Part shown: piece by piece, positions 18,601-26,074 of the stretch
Layout of the letters: every line of letters starts with the position of its first letter
How positions within the stretch are numbered: the first letter of the stretch is position 1
Assembly: GCF_016595235.1 (NCBI RefSeq)
Contig: NZ_JAENHL010000007.1
Coordinates: 1,462,765 to 1,526,764, forward strand
Reading direction: 5' to 3'
DNA: 64,000 nt
From: Taklimakanibacter albus
GTDB lineage: Bacteria; Pseudomonadota; Alphaproteobacteria; Rhizobiales; Aestuariivirgaceae
The notes under the pieces: generated by a model
The model's input: only the letters and a program-made list of their open reading frames with translations
Database searches by the model: none
Told to the model about the DNA's origin: nothing
Program-made: the position numbers and the translations under genes

Positions 18601-19377
18601 ATCGACCGAGCCGTTGGCGATGATCTCGAGCCTTCCGCGCCCCTGATTTTCGGCATGGATGCCGTTGCTGCCACCCTCGATCGCACTGCTCACGCCGGTC
18701 GTGATGACGACATCGGTGCCATCGATGGAGTTGAAGGCGTGGATGGCGTCATTGGCGCCGGTGACCTCGCCATTGGCGGTGATGTCGAGCTTGCCGGCAC
18801 CGCCGTTGAGCGCATTTATGCCCTCGTCGCCCCCCTCGATCGCGCTGCCGGCGCCGGTGACGACCGTCAGATCGACGCCGTAATTGACGGCATAGATGCC
18901 ATCGCCCGACTGTCCCGTAACGGCGCCATCGGCGGTGATCGAAACCTGGCCAAGCCCGTCATTGCGGGCATAGATGCCGTTCGTGCCGCCGGTGATCGCA
19001 CCGCCGGTGCTGATGGTCACCGCGCCGCCCGAGCGGACATAGATGCCGGTGAAGTTCGCGCTGGTGACGGGCGAGGCGTTATTGTCGATATAACGCAGAT
19101 GGCCATCGCCGGTGATGGTGATGCCATTGTCGCCGCCACCGGCGGTGACGCTGAAGCCCGGCTCTGTCGTGATATAGGCGTTGTTGACCAGGTTGAAGGA
19201 CTGCGCCCCGCTGGCGCCGCTGCAGGAATAGGTCGGCGCCACGGGGTTGGGGGTACAGGCGGCAAGGGCCTGGCGGCCATAGGCCAGGAAGGGTGCCGCG
19301 GCCAGGATCGTCGTCAGAGCCAGCCTATTGCGCAGGACACGCGTTACAGGATTTACCGATTTCAAGCGCCGTTCCAT
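15673..19377 (-). CDS. Autotransporter with beta-helical repeat passenger, copy 4
   Basis: A 1234-residue paralogue starting at ATG 19377 (MERRLKSV), with a GGGGAC sequence four bases upstream. The signal region is LRNRLALTTILAAAPFLAYGR then QALAA, followed by CTPNPVAPTYSC. The passenger has roughly forty rungs, typically ITANGEVTG, DGIYARN and ITTGAGSxI. The barrel starts near residue 964 and ends RYSW; its C-terminal half is nearly identical to that of copy 3. A long open frame on the other strand (17068-19437) is a composition shadow of the repeats. It is probably transcribed from the 220-bp gap upstream, which otherwise shows no clear structure. Confidence 0.9.
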   Translation of the reverse strand: MERRLKSVNPVTRVLRNRLALTTILAAAPFLAYGRQALAACTPNPVAPTYSCSGASGAQSFNLVNNAYITTEPGFSVTAGGGDNGITITGDGHLRYIDNNASPVTSANFTGIYVRSGGAVTISTGGAITGGTNGIYARNDGLGQVSITADGAVTGQSGDGIYAVNYGVDLTVVTGAGSAIEGGDEGINALNGGAGKLDITANGEVTGANDAIHAFNSIDGTDVVITTGVSSAIEGGSNGIHAENQGRGRLEIIANGSVDGGTGDGIYGRNQGGDLIITANAGSVIEGSDEGIDAVNMGSGELRVTADGKVTGTQDDGLRAFNSGNGTNLKITTGAASDITGENTGIFADNFGTGDLDIKAYGKVTGDDGDGIYARNSYGTDNGVNLKITTGVQSDITGSRYGIKAKSYGNGDLIITADGQVTGESEDGIFAHAYYGQNLTITTGAGSDVSGLDEGIDVENTGVGDLTVTVGGKVTGTEGNGIDALNEGEDLTITAEAGSVIKAEQEGIWGRNRGTGNLTITANGAIRTESSGGNGIGAENEEDGGDLTVTTGAGSYISAGDDGIYAENNGRGNLTILADGMIEGRGDDGIYAENEGANLKITTVAGSVVKGADDGIDARHEGGGTFEVTVNGSVSATEFYGVKAVNDGNATTRITVGGAGLVEGNVAGIFARSLDEQNIAITNDGIVRNLSGEANALAIETTGGATAIDNNNQLIGTVKTATGFDAKLTNNGVWRTRGWSYFNGGDDIVFNNGTLVAAADAAAAEVVTLHDIETFNNAGLISLVDGQTGDRFNLVDVTTFPGTRYVGDNGRLAVDAVLAEPGTGASDRIAIAGVTDGTTKVVVNILDATGPNYQGIQVVAAVATGEEDFDLEGGPLNAGFFTWDLVARNVPFLGPSQILVTTGIGAGAQEMAAGITGGQDFWHQTTATLLQRQADLRALLAGPQVTPVADYTEPVAPTPVANVTPGFWFKGVGAWLERDQGNGPTSTDRKQSIYGALAGFDFGTESAGETWMFGLFGGYLTSDLDFDVTDTEWKYKGPSAGAYVTYLNQAFYADLTVKADFLDVDIDAEEIGGISGEADTDLFNIGGQIDAGYKIGFGQGAFIEPQASLVVLHTEIDDIDEIFGGSVDFEDETSVRGRLGIRLGADYEQGGVILTPDVTASVWQSFTGDNTATVFAPLTPAFDVSDDPGETVGDVSLGLGVMAPDGWSGFLRGNYQFAEDFEAVTGNAGVRYSW

Positions 19378-19597
19378 GGGGTCCCCAGCCTGGTCGCGGC
19401 ATTTCAAATCACCGCACATTACGCCGAGTTTAACTGACAGGTGCGACAGTCGCCACAGATTCCCCTCGGTAATTCAAAAGTGATCGCGAGAGTGTGGCGC
19501 TCTAGCAACAGTCAATTGCAGGATCAAAATCCTAGATCGAATGTCGATTCGTCAGGTTTGTTTCAAGGATCCGACGCCACAACTTATGGATGTAAAT

Positions 19598-20710
19598 CTA
19601 ACGCACCAGCGGATCATGGGTGATGAGATTGCGGATCTCATTTGAGGCAAAACCAAGCGACATCGGACAGGCGATGCCGGACAGCACCGCCACGTCATAG
19701 ATCTCGGCCACCGCACCATCGATGCGGAACCATTCGACACAGGTCTTCTTGTCGAGATCGATCACCTGGATGCCGCACCAGGGCTCGGAATCGGCGGCCT
19801 TCAGCTTGTCGTCGAGCGCCAGCCCCTCGAAGCGCTTGTAGCGCGGCTTCGACAGGCCGACAAAAGCATGCCGGCCTTTGATGGCGAGGCCGCGGCCGAA
19901 GCCCGGGCAGAACATATGCGGGCGGAAGGACTTGGTCGCGAGATCGACCTCGCCGAGCTCGCCGGTGCCGGAATTCAGCAGCCACAGGCGCCCGTCGACG
20001 AGGCGTGGCGAATGCGGCATCGACAGCCCGGTGCAGACGATCTCGCCCGACTCGACATCGATGACGATGCCGCCTTCGGCGCGGCGGTCGCGCCAGCCGT
20101 CGATCGTGTCCGAGCGCGACACGGCGGTGACATAACGGGGCTTGCCGTTTTCCATGGCGAGGCCGTTCAGATGGCAGCGGTCCTCATTGACGAGAGCGGA
20201 AATGAAAGGCGGCATCCAGATCGGCGTGAAGCTGTGGCGCTCCGACGGCACCGCCAGACAATTATAGGCCGTGTTGACGAAGACGATCTGCCCGTCGGCC
20301 ATCAGGCCGATGTCATGCGCGTCGAGAATGCCGGTGGTGTAGGTGATGCGCGGCACATAGCAGGCGTCCTGGGTGTGGTTGATCGCCTGGCCGGCGTCAA
20401 GGACGTTCTCGAAGCGCTGGATCTGAAACAACGTGGCGAGCGCCAGCGTGTGGCCCTCGGCATAGAGGCCCATGGCCTTGGGAAACAGCCGCTCGTCCAC
20501 CATCAGCCCGCCGCCCTTGGGATTGCGGCCGAGGAGATAGAGCTTGCCCGACTGGTAGGAGGTGAAGCCGAGCGACAGATCGAGGCGGGCGAGCAGGCGC
20601 GGAAAGCCGCCCGACATCGAATAGTTGACGGCGGGGGCCTTGTCGGCCGCCGGCTTGTCGTCGGCTGGCGCTTGGGCTTCGGTGGAAGGCGCTGGATCAG
20701 ATGGAGGCAA
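19598..20710 (-). CDS. TIGR03032-family protein of unknown function
   Basis: A 370-residue cytoplasmic-looking protein. After a Pro/Ala-rich N-terminus of about 30 residues it carries the marks I associate with TIGR03032: MPHSPRLVDGRLWLLNSGTG, FCPGFGRGLAIKGRHAFVGL and SKPRYKRFEG. The pattern of short repeated strands suggests a beta-propeller. No catalytic motif can be named. The start is a TTG at 20710 with GGG nine bases upstream; an in-frame TAA lies just before it, so no longer form exists. The downstream ATG (SMSGGF) is an alternative. It lies inside the autotransporter array in the same orientation, suggesting a role in handling those proteins, which is inference. Confidence 0.75.
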   Translation of the reverse strand: MPPSDPAPSTEAQAPADDKPAADKAPAVNYSMSGGFPRLLARLDLSLGFTSYQSGKLYLLGRNPKGGGLMVDERLFPKAMGLYAEGHTLALATLFQIQRFENVLDAGQAINHTQDACYVPRITYTTGILDAHDIGLMADGQIVFVNTAYNCLAVPSERHSFTPIWMPPFISALVNEDRCHLNGLAMENGKPRYVTAVSRSDTIDGWRDRRAEGGIVIDVESGEIVCTGLSMPHSPRLVDGRLWLLNSGTGELGEVDLATKSFRPHMFCPGFGRGLAIKGRHAFVGLSKPRYKRFEGLALDDKLKAADSEPWCGIQVIDLDKKTCVEWFRIDGAVAEIYDVAVLSGIACPMSLGFASNEIRNLITHDPLVR

Positions 20711-20739
20711 GACAATATTCCCGAATTACATACTATCTG

Positions 20740-20787
20740 GAGCGCTTCCATATCGCCAAAGTCGAGCAACTTTGGCGGGAAGCGCTC
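20740..20787. repeat. Two-step inverted repeat between autotransporter copy 5 and the TIGR03032 gene
   Basis: Outer arms GAGCGCTTCC / GGAAGCGCTC and inner arms CGCCAAAGT / ACTTTGGCG form a hairpin with an ATAT bulge on one side and a CGAGCA loop. It sits in the 135-bp gap after the stop of copy 5 and may attenuate or terminate read-through. It shares the GAAGCG...AAAGT theme with the palindrome at 63946-63984. Confidence 0.7.
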
Positions 20788-20845
20788 TGAGACAATGAAT
20801 CGCGGGAAGACCTAGCGCGCTTCAAGGCATCCGATCAATGTCGTT

Positions 20846-23800
20846 CTACCAGGAATATCTGAGCCCGGCATTGCCGCTATAGGCGTCGTAGTCATTGGCG
20901 AACTGGTAGTTCCCGCGCAGGAAGCCCGACCAGCCTTCCGGTGCCGCGACGCCGAAGCCCACCGAAATATCGCCCATGGTGGAGCCCGGATCGTCCGACA
21001 CGCCGAAGGACGGCAGGGCCGGATCGGCGATGGTGGCGTTGTTGTCGCCCGAGAAATCTTCCCACACGCTGGCGATCACGTCGCCCGTGAAGACCGTCAT
21101 GTCGCTCGCCTGATGATCGAAACCAACGCGCAGGCCGAGCCTGCCGCGCACACTCGTCTCGTCGTCGAACTGGACCGTGCCGCCGAACACATCGACATCG
21201 TCGATCTCGCTGTGCACCACCGCGAGCGACGCTTGCGGCTCGACGAACATGCTCTCACCGAACTTGTAGCCGGTGTCGATGCGCCCGCCGATATTGAGCG
21301 CGTCGGTATCGCCGTCATCGGCGTCGGGCGCCAAATCTTCCGGATCGATCTCGATATCGAGGAAGTCGGCCTTGACCGTGACATCGACGAAGAAGGCGCG
21401 GTCGAGATAGGTGGCATAGGCACCGACCGTCGGGCCTTCATAATTCCATTCGGTGTTGGTCTCGTCGAATTTGAGCTTCGAGGACATGTAGCCGCCGAAG
21501 ACGCCGAACAGCAGCGCGTCGCCGACATCCTGGGTGCCGAAGTCGAAGCCGGCGAGCCCGCCCCAGATCGTCTGCGTGCGGTCGAGGGTGAAGCCGTCCT
21601 GCTCGTCGTCGCGTTTCAGATAGGCGCCGAGACCGGAGACCCAGAAGCCCGGCGTGACCCTGGCGACGGGCGTCGGCGAGACCGGCTCGGCGAAATCGGC
21701 GACCGGCGTGACGCTTGTGCCGCCGATCAAGGATCTCAGATCCATCTGCCGGCCGAGCAGCGTCCCTAAGGTCTGGAACCACAGGTCCTGGGTGGCGGTC
21801 ATGCCGCCGGCGAATTCTTCAGCCCCTATGCCGACGCCGGAGGAGAACAGCTCATGCTGTTTCAACGTATCGTCGTAGCGCATATCCCAGGTGTAGAAGC
21901 CGGCATTGAGCGGCCCGTCGAGGACGAAATCGCCATCGCCGGTGGTGCCGCTGAAGACGCGCACGACCGCGATGCCTTCGTCATTGAAGCCGGTGGCGCC
22001 CACGACATTGACATGGACCTTGGTTACGCCGGTGACATTGCCGCTGATTTGGAGCTCGTCCGCTTTCCCCTCGGGGCCGAGGATGGCATCGACGCCCAGC
22101 AGGCCGCCTTCGCTCTTATATTCGGTCTGGCCGGCGAGCACGCCGGTGATCTCGAGCGTGTCTTCCGCGCCGCCGTCGATAAGCGAGATCGCGCCGGAAT
22201 TGTTGAACCGCTCGAGGCCGGTGAGGGTCGGATTTTCGCTTGTGCCCTGCGTGACCGCGGCAACGAGGACGCCGCTATTGTTGACCTCGTCCTCTTCGCC
22301 GTCGCCGAACTCGTTCGCACCGGTGGTCGACCACAGGCCGTCATTGTTGAACGTGTCGTCGAATGAGCTGAGCGACACCGTGCCGATGATCGCACCGGTA
22401 TTGCCGATCTCGGCTGCGCCGCCGTTCGTCACGATCGCGAGATCGCCGGGCAGCTGCGATAGATTCCGCACGATGCCGGCATTGGTGATGGTGATGCCCT
22501 GACCATCCCACGACCTTGCATAGACGCCGGCAGCCTTGCCCTGCACCAGGCCCGCGGCGCCGATCTCGATTTCGGTGGCGCTGTCGCCCTGGTCGTTGAA
22601 GGCCTTGATGCCGAAGCCGAAATCGTCCTTGCTGTCCTTGCAGTCGTCCTTGCTGTCCTTGCTATCTTTGCTGTCCTTACAGCTCTCGCCCAGGCCGGTG
22701 ACCGTGCCGTCCACCGTGATCTCGAATGAGCCCCCGCTACCTTGCGTGGCATCGATGCCGTCTTTGGCTCCGATGACCACACTTCCCAGCCCGGTGCCGA
22801 TCGTCAGGTCATGGACGCCGAACGGGTTGTTTATCGCATGGATGCCGTCCCTGGAGGAGCCGGTGACTTGGCCGTTGACCTCGATATTCAGGTCGCCATT
22901 GCCGAAATTGAGAGCATTGATGCCGTTTTCCTTGCCGGTGACGATGCTCGCCGCGCCGGTGAAGATGGAGAAGTGGTAGGCATCTTCATTCACGTCGAGG
23001 ATTTGAGTGTCGTAACCCTCACTGCCGTCGAAGGCATAGATGCCGTCGCGGGTCTCACCCGTGACCCGGCCGTTGACGGTGATCTCGAAATTGCCCATGC
23101 CGGTGTCCTGGGCGTAGATGCCGTTGAGCTTGCCGGTTACGACGCTCGCGGGGCCAGTTGTGATCGTCAAAGCGAGAGCATTGCCCTCGACCTCTTCATC
23201 GGCTCCAATATACAGACGCTCTTCGACATTGCGCGCGAAGATGCCGTCGCCATTCTGGCCGGTGACATTACCATCGGCGGTGATCTCGAGATTGCCCTCG
23301 CCGTAATTGCGCGCGTCGATGCCATCGTATTTGCCGGTGATGCTGGCGGCAGCACCCGTCGTCACCGAGGCGCCTCTCCCGATCTCCGAATTATAGGCGT
23401 AGATACCGTCCTCTTCCTGACCGGTGACGTTGCCGTTCGCGGTGATGGTGAGGTCGCCGGTGCCGTGGTTGAGGGCTTCGATACCGTAGAACTTGCCGGT
23501 CACCGCCGCATTGGTGGTGATGGTCAGGTTGCGGCCGAAGGCCGGTTCCCATTCCTCGGTCTCGGTGTTGTAGAATTCATCGCCGTTGTTGATCGCGGTG
23601 ATGCCGTTGCCGTTCTTGCCGGTGACGGCGCCATTGATGGTGATGGTGAGATCGCCGTCGCCGAGGTTTTCGGCCTGGATGCCGTCATCGCCGCCGGTGA
23701 CGGCCTGCGTGCCGGTGACGATCTTCAGATAGCCGCCATCGGCTGAATTATAGGCCTTGATGCCGTCGCCCGCCTGGCTGTAGCCGCCGACCACGCCTTG

Positions 23801-24961
23801 CGCATTGATGCTGAGATTGCCGCTGCCGTAATTATAGGCGCCGATGCCGTTGCCGCCGCCTTTGACGACGCTCTGCGTGCCGGTCTCGATGATGAGGTCG
23901 GTGCCTTCGTTCTTCGCATAGATGCCGTCATTGAAATTGCCGAACACCTCGCCGTCGGCGGTGATCTTGAGATAGCCGCTGCCCTCGTTGACCGCGTCGA
24001 TACCGTTGGAGTCTTCATCCTCGCTTTCCGGGCTGGGCCCTTCGCCGCGGATGCTGCTTCCCACGCCGGTGGTGATGATGAGATTGGCGCCTTCGTTGCG
24101 GGCGTGAATGCCGTCATAACCCTCGCTGGTGACCGAACCGTCGACCTTGATCGCGAGATCGCCGCTGCCATTGTTGAAAGCGCCTATTCCGTTGCCGAAG
24201 CCCTTGACGACGCTTTGGGCATTGACGGTGACGCTCAGGGCGTCACCGGAATTGACCGCGTAGATGGCGTCGAACTTGTCTCCGGTGACATCGCCATTGG
24301 TGGTGATCGTCAGATTGCCAGAGCCATAATTGCGCGCATCGATGCCATTGTGCTCGCCGGTGATCGTGCTGCCGATGCCCGTGGTGACGGTGAGATTGGC
24401 GCCGAAATTCTTGGCGTAGATGCCATCATTCTTGACATAGGTGTCACCGCCGAAATCCGTGCCGGTGACGCTGCCATTCGCCGTGATGGTGATATCGCCG
24501 CTGCCTTCATTGCGGGCGTAGATGCCATGGGCCGTGCCGCCGATCGTGCCATCCGTGAAAATGGTCACCGCACCAGGGGTTTCCCCGAGATCTCCCGTGG
24601 AGACGACGGAGAGGCCGCGGCTGTAATAGCTGCTGTTGGTGATGCTGGTGGAGGCTTGATTGTCGGTGAAACGCTGATTGCCGAGGCCTTCGATTCCAAG
24701 GCCACCCGTCGTCACATAGGTGGGAGTCCCCGTCGCGAAATTGGCATTGTTGACGAAGAAGAACTGACCCGGACTCGCGTCGGTGCAAAGATGCGTGAGC
24801 GGAGCGGCGGCAGGTTCACAAGCCGCATAGGCCTGGCGCCCATAACCCAGAAACGGCGCCACGGCCAGGATCGTGGTCACCGCCAGGCGGTTGCGCAAGA
24901 CGCGCCCTACGCTTCGTTTGCCGTGACCGCCGGTCGGCATCCAATCGAACGGCTGTCCCAT
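20846..24961 (-). CDS. Autotransporter with beta-helical repeat passenger, copy 5 (largest)
   Basis: A 1371-residue paralogue. ATG 24961 is preceded by GAGGAG at a good distance. The signal region is LRNRLAVTTILAVAPFLGYGR then QAYAA, with CEPAAAPLTHLC following. The passenger of about 1050 residues has the usual rungs, but some are lengthened (for example ENEGTDLIIETGTQSVVKG). One contains a lysine-aspartate-serine tandem near residues 761-780. The barrel starts near residue 1104 and ends RYSW. It lies 31 bp downstream of the FecR-domain gene and is probably co-transcribed with it. Its barrel is less similar to copies 3 and 4 than those are to each other. Confidence 0.9.
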   Translation of the reverse strand: MGQPFDWMPTGGHGKRSVGRVLRNRLAVTTILAVAPFLGYGRQAYAACEPAAAPLTHLCTDASPGQFFFVNNANFATGTPTYVTTGGLGIEGLGNQRFTDNQASTSITNSSYYSRGLSVVSTGDLGETPGAVTIFTDGTIGGTAHGIYARNEGSGDITITANGSVTGTDFGGDTYVKNDGIYAKNFGANLTVTTGIGSTITGEHNGIDARNYGSGNLTITTNGDVTGDKFDAIYAVNSGDALSVTVNAQSVVKGFGNGIGAFNNGSGDLAIKVDGSVTSEGYDGIHARNEGANLIITTGVGSSIRGEGPSPESEDEDSNGIDAVNEGSGYLKITADGEVFGNFNDGIYAKNEGTDLIIETGTQSVVKGGGNGIGAYNYGSGNLSINAQGVVGGYSQAGDGIKAYNSADGGYLKIVTGTQAVTGGDDGIQAENLGDGDLTITINGAVTGKNGNGITAINNGDEFYNTETEEWEPAFGRNLTITTNAAVTGKFYGIEALNHGTGDLTITANGNVTGQEEDGIYAYNSEIGRGASVTTGAAASITGKYDGIDARNYGEGNLEITADGNVTGQNGDGIFARNVEERLYIGADEEVEGNALALTITTGPASVVTGKLNGIYAQDTGMGNFEITVNGRVTGETRDGIYAFDGSEGYDTQILDVNEDAYHFSIFTGAASIVTGKENGINALNFGNGDLNIEVNGQVTGSSRDGIHAINNPFGVHDLTIGTGLGSVVIGAKDGIDATQGSGGSFEITVDGTVTGLGESCKDSKDSKDSKDDCKDSKDDFGFGIKAFNDQGDSATEIEIGAAGLVQGKAAGVYARSWDGQGITITNAGIVRNLSQLPGDLAIVTNGGAAEIGNTGAIIGTVSLSSFDDTFNNDGLWSTTGANEFGDGEEDEVNNSGVLVAAVTQGTSENPTLTGLERFNNSGAISLIDGGAEDTLEITGVLAGQTEYKSEGGLLGVDAILGPEGKADELQISGNVTGVTKVHVNVVGATGFNDEGIAVVRVFSGTTGDGDFVLDGPLNAGFYTWDMRYDDTLKQHELFSSGVGIGAEEFAGGMTATQDLWFQTLGTLLGRQMDLRSLIGGTSVTPVADFAEPVSPTPVARVTPGFWVSGLGAYLKRDDEQDGFTLDRTQTIWGGLAGFDFGTQDVGDALLFGVFGGYMSSKLKFDETNTEWNYEGPTVGAYATYLDRAFFVDVTVKADFLDIEIDPEDLAPDADDGDTDALNIGGRIDTGYKFGESMFVEPQASLAVVHSEIDDVDVFGGTVQFDDETSVRGRLGLRVGFDHQASDMTVFTGDVIASVWEDFSGDNNATIADPALPSFGVSDDPGSTMGDISVGFGVAAPEGWSGFLRGNYQFANDYDAYSGNAGLRYSW
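22622..22681 (-). repeat. 9-bp tandem repeat encoding a Lys-Asp-Ser tract inside autotransporter copy 5
   Basis: Twenty codons read, on the minus strand, Cys then (Lys-Asp-Ser) three times, Lys-Asp-Asp, Cys, Lys-Asp-Ser, Lys-Asp-Asp. The nucleotide unit is AAGGACAGC with a few third-base changes. Because the unit is 9 bp, slippage would change length without breaking the frame. The tract interrupts a beta-helix rung between GLGES and FGFGIKAFND, and has no counterpart in the other copies. Confidence 0.9.
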
Positions 24962-24992
24962 TATCTATCTCCTCGTCCGGACCTGCTCGACA

Positions 24993-25853
24993 TCAGGGGC
25001 CTCCCCCGCTCGGGCCGCCGCCGGTGCCACCGCCGCCGGTACCGCCACCACCACCGCCCGTGCCGCTGCCTGGATTGCCGCCACCGGGATTGCTGCCGCC
25101 ACCGCCCGGATTGCCGCCCGGCGATCCCCCGCCGGTATCTCCGCTCGGACCGGATCCTTGCTGGCCGCTGCCCTGGTTGTTGTTCTGGAAATCGAGGATC
25201 AGACCGAGGCTCGAACGGCAGGAGCGCGTATTGACCCGGAAGGACCGGTTGAGCGAGCCCTGATTGACGATGTAAGGCAGGCTCCGCAGCGCCTGGCCCT
25301 TGGACCGGCCGCCCAATTGATCGACATCGTTGCGCCGCGCCCGCCCGACGCCGCAGCCTTCGGGGATGCTTTCGCATGTTCCCGAGGCGCAAAGCCGGAC
25401 GCCCCCTTCGAACACCGCGATCAAAGTCTCACGGCCGGACGAGAAATCGAAAGCGGTGCCGCGGATGCCGATGGTCGCATTCGCCGTCCTGATGTCATAG
25501 GCGTTTTTGGCCGATTTGCCGCTGATGAAGCGGAAGGTGCCGCGCAAGGCGTCGACGGAGAATTTCTGCGCCCGATTGCCGCCGCGCATCAGGAAACGGT
25601 CGATCACCAGGGTGGAATTGGGCCCGACGACCAGCCTGGTGTCGTCGATAAATACGATCTGGACGTTGCCGCCGCCGGTGACGACCTTGTCGCTCTCAAA
25701 TATGGGAACGCCGGGGCTGAGCGCCCGGCCGGAACCCGTGGGCGACCCCACCGCAGCGACGACCTTCCCGATCGGGTCGGCGGCTTCCGCCGGACCTGCC
25801 AAAGCGACAGCGCTCAGAGCAGCCGCAATAAGGACTCGGGCGAACCGCGCCAT
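24993..25853 (-). CDS. Secreted FecR-domain protein with glycine-rich tail
   Basis: A 286-residue protein starting at ATG 25853 with GGCGGGG upstream. Residues 1-24 are a Sec signal peptide (VLIAAALSAVALAGPAEAA). Residues about 30-160 form a FecR domain: ESDKVVTGGGNVQIVFIDD, TRLVVGPNSTLVIDRF and the TANATIGIRGTAF strand. A cysteine pair follows (CASGTCESIPEGC). The last 60 residues are almost only Gly, Pro, Ser and Asn. It has no anti-sigma N-terminal helix bundle or membrane anchor, so it is not a classical FecR sigma regulator; a periplasmic or surface role is likelier. It directly precedes autotransporter copy 5. Confidence 0.85.
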   Translation of the reverse strand: MARFARVLIAAALSAVALAGPAEAADPIGKVVAAVGSPTGSGRALSPGVPIFESDKVVTGGGNVQIVFIDDTRLVVGPNSTLVIDRFLMRGGNRAQKFSVDALRGTFRFISGKSAKNAYDIRTANATIGIRGTAFDFSSGRETLIAVFEGGVRLCASGTCESIPEGCGVGRARRNDVDQLGGRSKGQALRSLPYIVNQGSLNRSFRVNTRSCRSSLGLILDFQNNNQGSGQQGSGPSGDTGGGSPGGNPGGGGSNPGGGNPGSGTGGGGGGTGGGGTGGGPSGGGP

Positions 25854-26074
25854 AAGATTTCCCCGCCAATTTTCCCCCGAGTTATCTTTTTGGCCGGATT
25901 TGGGAAAAAACACAATCGGCAAACGTCCGACAATATCATTTGCCGGGCGACCGTTGCGAATGGGCTACAGTCCCGTCCCCGAATGCCTCAAAAGCGGGCA
26001 AATCGGGAGGTCTCTTTCAAGATATTCTGGATGCCGGGGGACCAGCCCGCAACCACCGGTTACGGGTCGGCCGG

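Noticed and set aside
17068-19437. A 789-codon open frame on the plus strand opposite autotransporter copy 4
   Set aside because: It mirrors the repeats of the real gene, has monotonous Asp/Ala/Ile/Gly composition and no family motif. Similar antisense frames lie opposite copies 2, 3 and 5, so it is a by-product of the repeated GC-rich codons.
8078-19440. Short shared AACTGACA-type sequence upstream of autotransporter copies 1 (near 8078-8089) and 4 (near 19429-19440)
   Set aside because: Only eight bases match clearly and copies 2 and 5 lack it, so it is too weak to call a promoter or operator.
5040-24961. Regular repeats that might be taken for a CRISPR array or DNA satellite
   Set aside because: The repeats are imperfect at DNA level, remain in one reading frame and encode beta-helix rungs; there are no constant-length spacers and no cas genes.
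24993-25853. Classical FecR regulator of an iron-uptake sigma factor
   Set aside because: There is no ECF sigma gene, TonB receptor, N-terminal anti-sigma domain or transmembrane anchor in or near it.
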